A DNA stretch of 64,000 bases from Heterocephalus glaber. Its lineage: Eukaryota > Chordata > Mammalia > Rodentia > Bathyergidae. The notes beneath the pieces were generated by a model. It had not been told where the DNA came from. It searched no databases and worked only from the letters and a program-made list of their open reading frames with translations. Shown here one piece after another: positions 1 through 12,420 of the stretch. The stretch is from contig NW_004624732.1 in NCBI RefSeq assembly GCF_000247695.1, forward strand, positions 20,679,010 through 20,743,009. Direction: 5' to 3'. Position numbers and translations under genes: made by a program. Position 1 is the first letter of the stretch, and the number at the start of each line of letters is the position of its first letter.

Positions 1-261
1 GACATAGATGAAAATCGAGTGGGAAGCTTGTTACAACATGCTGCTCTGTACCAGTCCTGGAGTTTCTGATTGGCTCAGGTTGGAGCCTTAGAACTTCATT
101 TCATAACCACTGTTCTATGAGATTTACTTGGTTTGGGGCTTGAATGTAGAATGAGAGAGGAGGTCAGTGAAGGAAGGTAAAGGAACTAGGATTGTGGAAT
201 TGAATTGACTTGTCCTGATTAAGGTTCTTTTACAATAAAGTGCTATTTGATTAAGAAATAA
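1..261. other. unassigned non-coding DNA
   Basis: No gene or confident repeat is seen. A weak resemblance to a MER5-type hAT element (a segment near 60-115 ending in AACCACTG) is too short to call. Confidence 0.4.
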
Positions 262-440
262 GCCAGGTATCATGTTGCATGCCTATAATCTCATCACTCT
301 AAGAGGCTGAGACAAAAAGATTACAAATTCAAGCCCCAAACTGGACAAATTAGTGACTTAGTGAGACCCTGTTTGAATATAAAAAGTAATTTTTAAAAAA
401 TGGTCTAGGCACATAGGCTCTGAGTTCAATCTCCTGTACA
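262..440 (+). repeat. B1-dID dimeric SINE
   Basis: The left half carries a decayed 7SL/B1 pattern (CCTATAATCTCATCACTC, then GAGGCTGAGAC, then GTGAGACCCTGT). The right half is tRNA/ID-like and ends TGAGTTCAATCTCCTGTAC, which covers a B-box-like motif. This two-part structure matches the rodent B1-dID family. It is old, with many substitutions, and its tail is the purine microsatellite that follows. Confidence 0.8.
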
Positions 441-512
441 AGAAAGAAAGAAGGAGAGAGAGAGAGAGAGGGAGGGAGGGAGGGAGGGAGGGAGGGAGAA
501 AAAGAAAGAAAA
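441..512 (+). repeat. (GA)n/(GGGA)n microsatellite grown from SINE tail
   Basis: An AGAAAG-rich run passes into (GA)n and then (GGGA)n before returning to AAAGAAAG. It starts exactly where the B1-dID body ends, so it is most simply an expanded SINE tail. Confidence 0.85.
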
Positions 513-1988
513 TATTTATTTCCTTAAAGATTGTTTGAAAATTCTATCACTCTCCCTCCTAATTCCTTTCTCATAACTACCTCGGTGATTTAGAATTCAG
601 TACATCTTGTTATAACTTGACATAATGAATTATCTCAACAAAAATGTACTCAACAGCAACTTTGTGACACTGGGAACACATACAGTCAAGTCTCTAGCTC
701 TGTGAAATTCTGGTAAGGAAGATAAATAAGAGAAAAATTCATCAAATCAAACATATAGTATATCAGAGAGTGACAGAAAAATGTCAATGGGAAAATGGGA
801 TTAGAAAGTGAAAAGAAGAGACATTTCAGATAAGGTGGTCAGAGCAGGACCCAGATTTCTACCCTAGGGATATATAAATTGTTGATTTGGGTTGTATTCT
901 CTGAACAATGAACCCCCAAATCCAATGGAAATAGAGAAAACTTCAGCTGAAGAACTGCTTTGAGAGTAGTGTTTCCAGCATTCCTTTGCAGCACTCTGTG
1001 TGCAGAAGTGTACAGAGGAGAGTTTTCAAGACTCTTTTTCACAGGTCTCAAGGGCAATAAAATGAAAACATTGGTGAAACAGACCAAAGATCAACTGCAA
1101 CATCTGTGTGTAAAATTGTAACCAGCTTCATTTTCCTAAGAATCCTGGATTGCCTTATATCACTTTGGAATTCTAATTCAAAAACAGTAAGGTATATTGA
1201 AAGTAAGGCCTGAGCTTGACCGTGAGGCTTATGTAACTCTGAATATATAACCACAGAAGATGACACTGGAGGAACATCACAGAGTTGCTTGTAATGAAGG
1301 ATATCCTTTTCTTTAATGTGGTCTTAACAGAATTAACTATCAGAAAATTCATTCAGAGACAAATTCAGAATTTTCAGTGGAATCATTCTCCAAAAAGTCT
1401 AGGTAGGAGTTCTGAGCGTCACATTAAAATACATGTAAAAATGAAGCAGTTCTTCTAGGAAAATCTCAATTATGATGACCTAACTCGAGTATCTGTTTTG
1501 TTTCCTGAACAATGAGCCACGACTGAGCACCCATGGAAAAGGAAACCACAGAACTCATAGGGAGTGGTTAAGTGCATGGATAAAATGAAATAAAACAATG
1601 GTGGCCAGGTTAGCGCTGCTCTTGACATCCCTTGCATTCTTTTTCACTCCTTTGTGTTGATAACTGGGGAGAAGAGAACTTGACCCTATGCCTTTTTTCT
1701 TTTCCCACAGAAGAGTTACAGGTTATTTGATCACACTGTGGAGACCATGGCACCAGGACTGATGCTTTGTAGGCAGTTCCTCTTGTCCTACCTTTCATAG
1801 TTTGGACACCTGGTGCTCACTTTACTAAAGGGAAACTAAATAAGAATGGAGGAAGGTTGATCTAAGCTATTGCTTGGTAATACCTATTAACTAGATTTTC
1901 TTCTGCAGAACCTACTGCTCTATTTTTATTTTTACTAGTTCTTTGTTTAACAGAAAAGACAAAGCAAAAGAAAAAATTCAGCAGAACA
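513..1988. other. unassigned non-coding DNA
   Basis: Only short, unsupported open frames occur on either strand. No splice-flanked coding segment, tRNA or repeat could be recognised. Confidence 0.5.
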
Positions 1989-2195
1989 AGGTGTTATGTG
2001 TCTGTAATCTCAGCTACACTGGAGGCTGAGGCAGGATGATATCAAGTTGAATTCCTGTCTGGGAAAATCCTTAAGACACTACCTCAAAATAACAAATAAA
2101 AAAAGGCGTCTAGTGTTTAGCTCAGTTGTACAGAGCTTATCTTGCAGTCATCAGACCCTGAGTTCAATCATCAGTATAGCAAAACAAATACAAAA
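1989..2195 (+). repeat. B1-dID dimeric SINE
   Basis: The B1 half shows GTCTGTAATCTCAGCTACAC and GGAGGCTGAGGCAGGATGAT. The ID half shows TTTAGCTCAGTTGTACAGAG (A-box side) and CCTGAGTTCAATCATCAGTA (B-box side), followed by an AAACAAATACAAAAC tail. Confidence 0.85.
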
Positions 2196-2359
2196 CAGGC
2201 TTTATAAAGCATGTAATGCTGTTTTCTTTAAGTTTGTGTTAATTAAAGGCAGGTAGAGAGAAAAATAAATTAATGTGGATGTCAAATTGACAGTTAAGCA
2301 AGTATTGAGCTTTACCAACTAAGACACTTTGGTCTCTTAAGACTCTTGCAAAGAAGGCA

Positions 2360-2500
2360 ATGATTTTTTTGGTTTTGCAGATGAGGGTTCTGAGTTTCAA
2401 AGAAATTAAGTAAATGCCTAAAGTCACACAGTTAGTAAATAATAGCACAGTCACCTTATGCTCACATTTGTCTGACTCTAGAGTTTTTGACTGTCTCCTT
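2360..2500 (+). repeat. MIR-like SINE fragment
   Basis: The order of motifs (GATGAGGGTTCTGAG, AAAGTCACACAGTTAGTAAA, TGTCTGACTCTAGAG) follows the MIR core and 3' part. Old and diverged. Confidence 0.6.
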
Positions 2501-3659
2501 CCTTGAGGATAGCTTAAGGTCTTGCCAGGAACCCATGGTATTTCATTTTCAAAATGTATTACTCTTTTCAATTTCAAACAAAATCTGATGACGTGACTAG
2601 CTCCAGGTTATGATAGCAATAATCTTTGTGCCAAAAACATTTGCTTTCATCTCCTTGGCTTTTACTTAAAAGATTCTCAACGTGGTGATTTTTAAAACTC
2701 ACGTATCTCTTAAGGTGTCCATGATTTCCAAGATAGCTGTGAACCTAATAAATATAGAGTGAGTGTTAGCAAAGTAAGTTGCGTGAGTGTGTCTGTTTTG
2801 TTCACTGAGTTGTACATTAATGACTGTTGATTATTTTCTGTCACATTTTAATAAAAAATAAACTATTAATCAACTGAATTTAGTAATAAAAACATATATA
2901 GAATTCTTGATTGTATATATCATGACATATTACTATTTTGATAATGATATGCTATAATATATCTCCACATGCCTAGATACCTAGATATAGCTAAATGGAG
3001 ACAAAATAATGATTGAGGTTTATGTTTAAATTGTAAGGCAGATTTATGATTTAAAAATAAATATAATTTATTATATTCACAAAATAAAAGAATATTTTAG
3101 ATACAAATATTTTAAAGTATGATTTTTAACTTTATAAATATTATGTATTAGTACACATATATTTATTGCAAATATTAAGGGAAATTCTTTAATTTAGTGA
3201 AGAGTATCTCAAAACATATCTAATAGACATTAGATTTATGGAGGTGAGGAATGAAGAACAATGTCTATGATTCTCACTTCACCTGAAACTGTACTGAGGA
3301 TCTTGTCCAATGTGTGAGGCAAGAGAATGATTTAAACATTAAGATCTAAATGCTATTAGTATGGACAGTATGGTTATTCACACAGAAAATCTACTAATGT
3401 CCATTAATAAGTTATAAGTATCAATGAGGTTAGCCAGATTGGTAGATTAAAGGTCAGTTTACTGCTACAAATTTACTTTTGAATTCTAGTAAGAAGAATC
3501 AAAATATTATTGATGAAAATAAGATGAAATTTACTATATCACAAAAATATAACATGATGAAGAGTAAAGCTACAGAAGTGAGTATTCTAAATAGAAAATT
3601 CTAAAACATTATTCAGTGAAATACAGATGTAAATACATGAAGAGAAACCAGAATCACTG
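2501..3659. other. AT-rich unassigned DNA
   Basis: Very AT-rich, especially 2820-3180. No gene or clear repeat boundary is seen. Confidence 0.5.
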
Positions 3660-4330
3660 GCTTGCTTGTGACTGAACAGTGTACAGTTATCTGTTATTCT
3701 CAAACTGATCTATGGACTCAATGCAATCCCATCAATATACCAACATGTGTTATCTTGGAACTTGAAAAGATTATTCTAAAATTTGTATTGAAAAAGCTTT
3801 GCATAATGAATAATGCTCTTTAATAAACTGGGAAGATTTATACTCTAATCTATCAAGGATAATTATAATTATTATGACCAGAAGATCCTATCTCAAAGTT
3901 AGGCAGATAGAGTTGTGGGGAAGCATGTGAGCTTTAGAAGTAGTCCAATGCAGGAAGCTATTTGATTTACAGCAAAGATGATGCTACAGAGCATTGAGAA
4001 AATAGGCTTTTCAGTGGTATTGTGACTAGTGGAAGAAATAAAATAAAGTGTGACCTAATACCACATCATTCATGAAAACAAATTCCAGAGAGTATGTAGA
4101 TATAAATGTGAAAGGTAAAACAATAGTGCTTCTAAATGATAGGAAAATACATCTTACGCTTTTTAAAACAAGTTACAAGATGCTGAAAAGAAATACATTA
4201 GATCACAAAATTAAGAACTTTTGTTTAAATTTAATTAAGAGCACGAATAAAATCACAGCAGAATGGGAAGAGATACTTCCAACACACAATGAACCAGGGC
4301 TCTACTTCAGAATAGAAAAAAAGAAGTAGA
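3660..4330 (+). mobile_element. decayed L1 fragment (ORF2 3' part)
   Basis: The stretch ATGGACTCAATGCAATCCCA and the following text resemble the conserved C-terminal ORF2 region of old L1s. An 85-codon open run (4072-4329) is the longest surviving piece. Stops and indels elsewhere show it is dead. Confidence 0.6.
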
Positions 4331-4499
4331 CATATATGTGTGTAGAAAAACTTTTCTCTATACACGCATGCCCCCCCACACACATATCCATAAAATATGA
4401 GCAAAACACTTTAACAGACTTCATATTTAATATTTAATTTACCTAATGTGGAGGTACAGAATAATACTTCCATTTAAAATCATTAATTAATGAGATTTT
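4331..4499. other. unassigned AT-rich spacer
   Basis: Contains a short CACACA-like run after eight C residues. No feature is recognised. Confidence 0.4.
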
Positions 4500-4900
4500 T
4501 AAAAAGTTTTTGGTTTTCTTTGGGAGTGAGAAATAGAACACAGACTCAGATAAATGTACAAACAACTCTAAAACTCAAACATTTATCATGCATCAAATTT
4601 CTTTGTGTGAACATGGAATAATTCATCTTTTTAATGTTGATATTCATTTGGTGAGCTGCTAGTTCCTAGCTACAATGAGTAGTGAGTGGTGATCACATGT
4701 GTGTATTTGGAAAGATATGAATGTAGAGTGGAATTGCTGAGTCACACGATATGCTTATGCATGTTTTAATATTGGTAAGTAATGCTAAACAGCTCCCCAA
4801 GGTGTCTCTATACACTTATATTACTATAGCAGTAAGTATATCATCCCCTTGCCCTACTAACTCTTGATACTGCTAGTTTTAAAAACATTGACAGTGTCTT
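4500..4900 (-). mobile_element. possible antisense L1 fragment
   Basis: GTGGAATTGCTGAGTCACAC and the downstream ACAGCTCCCCAAGGTGTCTC resemble the reverse complement of the L1 ORF2 end. The match is by eye and diverged. Confidence 0.4.
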
Positions 4901-4919
4901 TTGTGTATGGAGTCTTAGT

Positions 4920-5290
4920 TTGGTTTAGCATGGATTTTCCAAATTACTGGTGGAAATAATGACTATTGCTGCAAATACAATTTGAAAGAATCTCAAAAGA
5001 ATATAATATTGAGCAAAAGAAGCCCAGAGTTACAAATATGTGGTGTTGCAGAGGCAAATTTATAAAGATGATGGTTGCTACCACAGTAGGGTGGTGTTTC
5101 TCTTTTAGGGGTGGGAGGTGGCTATGCAGTATTGTACAGGGCTCTCTCTTTGGGTGTTGGACACAGTTTCTTTCTCAACATAAATGGTACCTACACTTGG
5201 TGATAAATCATTGAGCTAAACATTTTTGTTTTCTGAATGTATCTTTAGGAGCACAGCATTTAATAAAAATTGTAAAAGAGGAAAAAATTC
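4920..5290 (+). mobile_element. decayed L1 3' end
   Basis: A sequence around 4970-5215 reads like the ORF2 end/3' UTR junction of ancient L1 families. It ends in AATAAAAATTG and an A-rich run near 5262-5290. Confidence 0.5.
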
Positions 5291-5389
5291 TCAATAAATG
5301 AACTCAGTCAATACATGCAAGGAAGTCAATGTCTAAGTGTGCTAATAAACTAAGAGAAAGAGAATAATACCAGTGAATCACCATCCTGT

Positions 5390-6060
5390 TTTAGGGCAGC
5401 ATAAAAAGCTGGCTCTGCTAACCTGGGCCTGCTGAGTGACGCCTGCCTGCTAGAGGAAAGCACAAGGATTTTGCTCAGAGAAAGGGTTACACTTCATGTT
5501 GAGACAGTCTTGGATGTCAATCCATATCATCAACTCAAGGAGAATCTCAGACAGCCATTAGGATTGAGAGTAGGAAATCCATGTCTTTGGGAACTAAGGA
5601 AAACAATGTCAAAAAATGACAAGCTGAAATTGATAGTCAAGAGGCTGACTTCTGCATCTGATCAAGAAGCCAGGCATGGAAGGGAACCACCTTTTCCTAC
5701 AGCTGGGTAGATGAGCTACCCAAGTTCACGTACCAGCAAGAATGGATAAATCCTTCTCTATGTCTGGTTTGCAGGGAACTACAATCTGCATGGAGGACAC
5801 ACAAAACTCAATCAGTACATTGAGAGCAGCACAAGATTACAAAAAAACTCATGGGACACTCACGTCTGGCTTGGAAAAAGCTGCTCTTCCCATCAGGGGT
5901 GTCTCCTGGTATAGAGGAGCGAGGAAGTGACCAAGCTCCAGAGCCGTGTGTGTGCCGAATTATGCAGTGATGAAAAATCCCGCATAGAAATATAGTGATG
6001 ATTCAGAGCTTTGAGTCTGGAGAAACTGTGAAAGTCAGGAATGAAAACTACTATTTAGAA
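5390..6060 (+). other. unidentified GC-richer segment with coding-like runs
   Basis: A TATA-like ATAAAAAG lies at about 5402. An open frame of 79 codons (5471-5710) and one of 62 codons (5742-5930) lie on the same strand in different frames, with stops between. The peptides are hydrophilic but match no family I know. This could be an old processed pseudogene, an LTR, or chance. No poly(A) tail or flanking duplication was found. Confidence 0.25.
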
Positions 6061-6447
6061 AGGAGACCTAGCATGTGATTAATGTGAGGAAGGGCCAGAA
6101 AGAAGACAAGTTGGTATGATAGAAATATTTATATCACCTCCCGTGAATCAGCAGTCTTGGGCCTTGCTGTTCTGAATGTTGGGTATTTCTTCTTGGGCTG
6201 CCTTTCTGGTTTTGTTTCAGTCACACTGTATCATCATCATGGGGGCTGTTTTCGGTTACTCATGCAGATTTTGGAGCTTGAGATGAGACTGCTGATTTGA
6301 GGTTTCAGGGAGAGGTCAGTAATGTTACGGTTCAAGAGGTGTCAGATACACACTGTAACAGGCAACACTGTATCATTAACCAAGTGATATTGAGCCCATT
6401 AACAATATCAGAGTCAGTGATGAGAACTTAAGAAACAATTCGCCTAC
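6061..6447. other. unassigned non-coding DNA
   Basis: Nothing recognisable on either strand. Confidence 0.4.
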
Positions 6448-6560
6448 CATACCAAAACCAGAAAAGAGACTCCTGTTTATCTGGAATCATAGTTACTACA
6501 TGTAATTTCACTCCAAGATATGCAGCCACACTAGCTTTTCCATAATGGGCTCCCAGGTGT
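6448..6560 (+). repeat. local duplicated segment, copy A
   Basis: It shares long blocks with 7966-8096, including AATTTCACTCCAAGATATGC and TGGGCTCCCAG, in the same order and orientation. It may be an ancient local duplication or two copies of an unrecognised repeat. Confidence 0.8.
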
Positions 6561-7080
6561 CTCAGGAATTCAAATTCACTCTAGACTCTCAAAAGTTCCT
6601 CTCCTTTTTGTGTTCTTCCTTTGCTCTCCGTGGCCTTTCCTAAGTGTGTATGGAATTTGCCCAAATTTCATTTCATTTTTTGATTGTCTGCCAGCCAGAT
6701 TATAAGAAACATCTGATCAAGGGTTTAGTTAAGTGCTCCATCCAGCAGTATTTATGCTGCATAAATTATTCATATAGCACTACCCTGGACAAATCACACT
6801 TTGATTATGCAGTCATTTTTCAGTCCATTCATTTACCAGACAAGTAGAGATCATGGGAGATCAGAGGAGCCACACTTGTGAATCGATAATGAACTTGAGA
6901 TCTTCACCCATTCTGTATCCTCATCTCGCCTTCCCAGTGTGAGCACTCTATCAAGGGCCTTTGTGTAGATCAAATGAAGTAATGGATGTAAAAGTTCTTT
7001 GAATGGCAAATGTACTGAATAAATACAGACACTTATCCTCAGGTGGCCCTCTGTTGTAGTAGGATGCTTTGGGGTCACCT
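6561..7080. other. unassigned non-coding DNA
   Basis: Only short open frames occur. No family or RNA gene is recognised. Confidence 0.4.
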
Positions 7081-7260
7081 AGACCTCCCTTTGAATGTCA
7101 TCCAGTTATGTGACCCTTGGAAGCCCAATACTCTCATCTGTAAGATGAATTAAAATATGGCCCATTCTCAGGATAGTTGGAAGAAAGAGAAGAAGTCACA
7201 TGTATATAAAGCTAGCAACATGCCTCCCTGTTGGCAGAGACTCAATAGATAGAATCTTTT
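7081..7260 (+). repeat. MIR-like SINE fragment
   Basis: The motif order CAGTTATGTGACCCTTGG, CTCATCTGTAAGATGAATT and CAACATGCCTCCC matches the MIR core. Confidence 0.7.
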
Positions 7261-7965
7261 CTTTCGTGCCACTTTTTGTTGGCCTTGTGCATTTCACAGC
7301 CATCACGAATACTATTATTTTTTGCTTATTTTTCTAAATTATGAATATGCACTTAACTGCTGGTGTGATTCTAAGCTCCCGAAAAACAGATTGTCTTTAT
7401 TGTTTTAACTTCCCTCCCAGGGCCAAACATGGTGTCAAATATATGCATATAAATTCATCGACTTCACAAGCATAAGCCTGCAAGTAGAATCTCCACTCAG
7501 TGTGTTAATTATCTTTGCATATACTCCCTTTCCTAAATAGAAATCCCTGTGGTGAGTGAAAAGCAGGCAGTGTATGCATACGTACATATGATTTAAGGAA
7601 AAGGTGTCACAGACAGGTACACAGATGCCTCTACTGAGCTGACAGAGAGAATCATAACCTGGAGAGGTATTCTATCAAGAGTAGACTTACTTCAGAAAAC
7701 AACTAAAAAAGTGATTGCTGCACACTGTGCATGTTCAGCTTGTTTCAAATAACTTACAATAGTCCTCTTATTATAAGAAGACAATGGTCCTCTTATTATA
7801 ATTTCATGGACATATGCCCTAATAGTGACAGCCATTAATAAACTGTCTTTTATCTAAATTACTTCCAGGAACCAACTACATGATTGAGGAATCCAGTGAA
7901 AAGTAAAATCTGGGTCCCTGTTCAAAAATAAAAAATGCTTTTAAAAGAAGAAGTAAAGATATATA
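7261..7965. other. unassigned non-coding DNA
   Basis: A small direct repeat of GTCCTCTTATTATAA occurs at about 7762 and 7788. No gene is seen. Confidence 0.4.
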
Positions 7966-8096
7966 AATATTACCATGCCATAACCAGAAAGAAGATTCCT
8001 GTTTATCTGCAGTCATAGTTACTACCTGTAATTTCACTCCAAGATATGCAGCCATGTTTTAGCCTTTCCATAAAGGGAATAATGGGCTCCCAGATA
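7966..8096 (+). repeat. local duplicated segment, copy B
   Basis: Counterpart of 6448-6560. This copy has extra bases before TGGGCTCCCAG and runs directly into a GGAT/GATA microsatellite. Confidence 0.8.
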
Positions 8097-8141
8097 TGGA
8101 TGGATGGATGGATGGATAGATAGATGCTAGATAGATAGATA
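8097..8141 (+). repeat. (GGAT)n/(GATA)n microsatellite
   Basis: Perfect GGAT units pass into GATA units with one GCTA interruption. Confidence 0.95.
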
Positions 8142-8740
8142 ACCTGGTATCTCTTTTAACCTCTGTGCTGTTTCCTATTCAATATTTAAGTTTTGCACTA
8201 TTAGGAAAGGGGTACTTGTCTCCACCTGGAACCCATGTGGCTCCCGAGGTATTGGTTTCCTCCTTCTTCTAGCTTTTGAACAGATGAAGCATGTCTAGGT
8301 GGGGAACTCAGTCTCCTCTTCCCATGACAGTGTTCCCCAATCCATGGGAGAGGCGCAGTCCCTAAGGGTTTGCAACCTCTGTCTCAGGACACGCTTGTTA
8401 TCTGAAGAGAGAGTGGGTATGAGCTTGCCTGCCCTGTCATCTGCCCTGGCTTTACCACCCTGGGAGGAATAGCTCTTCTGTGGCTTTGCCCCAAGATGCT
8501 GTGGGAATCTGTGCCCCTCTCCATCTCACTCTGCCTGTGCCGAGGGCTGCAACTGTATTGCAGTGTTTCTGCTGCTACGTGTAGATTTGAGGAGAGGAGG
8601 CTGGCTGGAGGCTGGTGCAACAGCAATTAGGAATTCACCAGCCTGAAGCCGCTGGGTGAGCTGAAGCTCTAAGCCCCCGTGTGTGCTCTTTTGTCTGAGG
8701 GACAACAGCTACAAATCACAAAGTCAAAAATGAAATTATT
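8142..8740. other. GC-richer unassigned DNA
   Basis: 8200-8690 is clearly richer in G+C than its surroundings. An 80-codon minus-strand frame (8384-8626) shows no domain and no splice-site support that I could see. Confidence 0.35.
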
Positions 8741-10054
8741 AATAATCTCAAGGGTTCCCAACCAGGGATCTTCTGAACATGGAAGTGTGCAGTACTCAGT
8801 GGGTTTCTGGGCCCCAAGGCTGTCACTGATTGTTTCATACCAGGATGATTTCTAGGATCTCCTAGATTGCTGCCAGGATGTACACTATACAAAACTCTAC
8901 TCTTTGCGAAGTTCCCATTTGATTCTTTCAATGTGATGGTGTCTTGAAAATAATCTATTTCTTAGAACTGTGAGAATGTAGAGGATACAAGTTTGAGCAA
9001 AAGCCCACAGATAGGTCCTACAAGGAGCAGGAATAAGTTTTTTTTCAACTTCGATTTGAGGAAAAAACATTCTGATTGCTTTTTAATTTCTGAAACGCAT
9101 TAAAGGAATTGCTCTTTTATCTGTAGTTGAGAAGTGGTCTTGAAAACAGGGTTTGTACACACTGTTGTGTGACTGAAAACAGCATGGTGTGTAGCAAATA
9201 AAAGAGTTTTAATATCTTCTAATGGAATAAATTTGAGAATCCTTTGCCTTGAACATACTAAAAAGTGCCCATACACTTCTAATGTATGCATGACAGAGGA
9301 AACTAGCATTTACTCCCCTTTTCTGAGCAAAGACCCAGAGCTTAAGGAGCGCCAGAGTCAACAGGCAAACTGTGCTGCAAATGCTAACAACTGCCACATC
9401 ACATAACAGAGAAAATCTGAGAAGGCAGGGAGAACAATCCTCTCCTCTCTTTATCTTCCATACACAGTCCTTAAACAGGAATGAGTAAAGCACCAAAAGA
9501 ATAAGAATATTAAATTTAAAGGTAAACACAGAAAGGCAAATACAATTAAATACAGAAAGAATGTAATAAAATCAAGTGACAGGTGAGAGTTAGAGGGAAA
9601 AAGTAAGTCAATAGATAATGTCTAAAAAAGAGAGGATTAAGCTCATTACATGATGTTATAGCATAAAAATTAATAAGAAAAAAATTTAACCCTCCAGTTT
9701 GAAATAACTAAAATACATAACACCCACACATACACCAAAACACACACGTTGTTTTTAAAAGGCAAATCTTACCTACCATTGTAGGCATTGTTTTTATAAA
9801 GTCACAAGAGTTAAAAAGAGAACAGACAACATTTAAAAGCAAACATGACAGCCATACAATCAAATCCATAGAGTTAAATTTATCTATTAGCAATCCCAGT
9901 TCTTTATTCTTTCCAAGAGAAACACCTATAACAAATGATTAAGAAGACATGAAAATATGAAAAACAAACTTTGGCTGTACCGTTTTGAGTCAACTTTGTT
10001 AAGCTAGAAAATACATCTTCCAGATTTCCGCATTCCATGTAAGACTGAAGGATC
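8741..10054. other. unassigned non-coding DNA
   Basis: Minus-strand open runs at 9209-9529 and 9708-9893 are hydrophobic and cysteine-rich with no recognisable domain. I treat them as chance. Confidence 0.45.
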
Positions 10055-10490
10055 ACTTAGGTATGTCTCAGTCACCTTCTTGTCACTGGGACAGAATATC
10101 TCACACCTGAAACTTAGAGGAGGAGAGGTATATATTGACTCAAGGGGTGCAGTACAAGGGCAGCAGGTTCCAAGGAAGAAACAGCATGCTAGAGCACATA
10201 GCAAAAGAAAGCTGCTCAAACCATGGCAACCAGGATAAAAAAAGATTGAGAAAAGAGCCAGGGGCAGGAAAACACCTTTCCAGGCACAACCCCAGTGACT
10301 CACCCTCTCTGATTGGGCCCCACCTCCTAACAGCATATTCAGCTGTGACCTCATCTCATTGATGAGGCTTAACTCATTGATGCATGTAGTGCCTCCATGA
10401 TATGATCACCTTTCAGAAGCTCCCCTGTGAGCATGTGAGGCTCTGGTGTGTGGGGGGGGTGTCTATTTTAGATCTAAACCATGACAGGAG
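10055..10490 (-). mobile_element. MaLR-type solo LTR
   Basis: The plus strand reads as the reverse complement of a MaLR LTR. GTCACTGGGACAGAATATCT lies near the LTR 3' end, GGGCCCCACCTCCTAACAGC in the middle, and a phenylalanine-poor, non-coding remainder ends near ATCTAAACCATGACA. No internal gag or pol is attached. Confidence 0.7.
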
Positions 10491-11094
10491 TAGATTAAGG
10501 AGATGGTCTGTACTCCTCTGAAGGTTGTTGTAGAGTCAATGACAGGAAGACGCAGTGCATTTCCATTGCCTCTTGTTATCCTCACATGCAGGTCCAGCTC
10601 TGCTTTCTCACTGCTGACTCCAAGTTCACTACCAAAGCCTGGCTACAAACCCACAAAGTTCTGGTCAAGCATGAGCTTTCTCCTTTCCACACCTGTCCCA
10701 TAGTCCCCCTCAGGAGATTGAATGTGCTGACTTCTCAGGGGTTTCTGAAAGCTCCCACTGGCACATCAGTGTTTCACCAGGGCAAGTATGAACTGCTTCA
10801 CCCATAGCACTTCAGACACCAAATGTCTGAGTTTTTCTCTTACACCAACCCATTCTCCAACTGTCAAGAGACCAGCTGAGTGTCCTAGAGTTCAGTTCAA
10901 TTCTGACATTCGCTGCATTAGCACAGACTGGTTAGGGGCTCAGTCCTGCAAGACTACCTCCATTCCATATATCAGTTCCCAGCCTTAGGCTGACACCTAT
11001 ACTTCTGACACAGCTATAGATCCAGCTTCAATAATTGGCTACAGTGGCTCACAGCACTTAGGCAAGCCTTTCACTTACTACAGACTCCCCTTGA
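10491..11094. other. unassigned, possibly old LTR-derived DNA
   Basis: Overlapping short frames occur at 10503-10988. GGCTACAGTGGCTCACAGCA near 11038 resembles text found in old ERVL-class LTRs, but I cannot set boundaries. Confidence 0.3.
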
Positions 11095-11400
11095 CTTTCA
11101 ATGCTGTTATGTCTTGATAATCCCATCCTCTGTTGAAAATGTAAATTGAAATGCACTGAATCCATCTACCCACAGAATCCAGCTTCACAGCATGGTACAG
11201 TAGAGTGTGGATTGTTTCCCTTTGTGATCACATGGCTGACTGGGACCTGCAGCTGGCTACATCATGAGAGAGTATTGATCTGCATTTCACTAGCCTGAGG
11301 AAAAATTCTAAATTCAAAGTATAGTTTCTATTGAATGCCTGTTTTTGTCACACCATGTAAAGTTGAAAAATGCTACATCAAGTATCCTAAATCTTGGATA
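11095..11400 (+). mobile_element. Tigger-like non-autonomous DNA transposon
   Basis: Blocks such as GATCACATGGCTGACTGGGA and GTTTCTATTGAATGCCTG, plus GTAAAGTTGAAAAATGC near the right end, occur in the order of a widespread mammalian mariner/Tigger-derived element. The ends are decayed, so the TA duplication cannot be confirmed. Confidence 0.6.
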
Positions 11401-11829
11401 CCCTACATTACTGCTTTATTATAGAGTATAACTCAGAAAAAGCCAAATAGAGATGATACATCAGAGAAAGAATTGGGAAGGAGGAAAAGAGCTTCCTTGC
11501 CTTCTAGAGACATGCCCTTTCCCAGTACTTCAATGTGTTTACAACAAGCAAATTCTCCAAATCCTGTATGTTAAAGTTTAAATCAAGTTGTTAGTACATA
11601 AGCATGATTAATGGAATCACTGGCCATTAATTGATAAATTTCCTGTTTAACAAGTGAAAAGTAAATACAAGTAAATGCAGAATATCTATAAAATGTCAAT
11701 GATGATGACCACAAGTTATATTTAAATGGAAAGAATACTGATAAAGTAATGCTGATAATCAAGATACTTTCTTTAAATAGACTTGAATAGATCAGAAAGA
11801 TTAATAAAATAATATTTTCAGGCAAGTAT
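11401..11829. other. unassigned non-coding DNA
   Basis: No gene or repeat recognised. Confidence 0.4.
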
Positions 11830-12420
11830 TAAGAAAAAGCCTCAATTGCTGGATGGAATGGACATTTCTATAATTCTCTAGAGGACAATTTGGCACTGTC
11901 TATAAAAATAATAAGTACTCATATATTTTGACTCAGTAATCTCACTTCTAGAAATTTCTTATACAATTTCTTATTTAATAAAATGTTTGCATGTTAGGTA
12001 TGCAAAGTTATTTACTGCAACATTAATTTTAATAGCATTTAGTCACAATCTACATTCCAATTAGTGGAGGATGGGTTCAAAAATTATAGCATGTCCACAC
12101 AATTTAATATTGAGCATTGGAAAAGAAATGAAAATTTTTATGCCTCAATCTGAAAGGATTACCAAGATATGTTGTTCAATGAAAAAAAAAAAAGCAAATG
12201 CAGAAGAGTTCATGTCTATGCCAATGTACATGATTAAAAAGAAGAGGTTATCAGTATGTGCTTGTATAAAGAGTGGTTCTGAAAGGCACAGAGTGGCCTG
12301 CAAACTGGAGACGTGTTTCATAGAGAATGGGGATGTCAGGAGACTTTTAACTACGTAGATTTTGAAAATTTCTAACTGCATACAATGTGCACAAATTCAT
12401 TACCCAAATATAAATAAAAA
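11830..12420 (+). mobile_element. decayed L1 3' end
   Basis: It carries the ORF2-end pattern of ancient L1s (GACAATTTGGCACTGTCTAT, then CAGTAATCTCACTTCTAG, then GGAGGATGGGTTCAAAAATT). A 95-codon run at 12071-12358 is a by-product. There is an internal A12 run at 12181. Confidence 0.7.
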
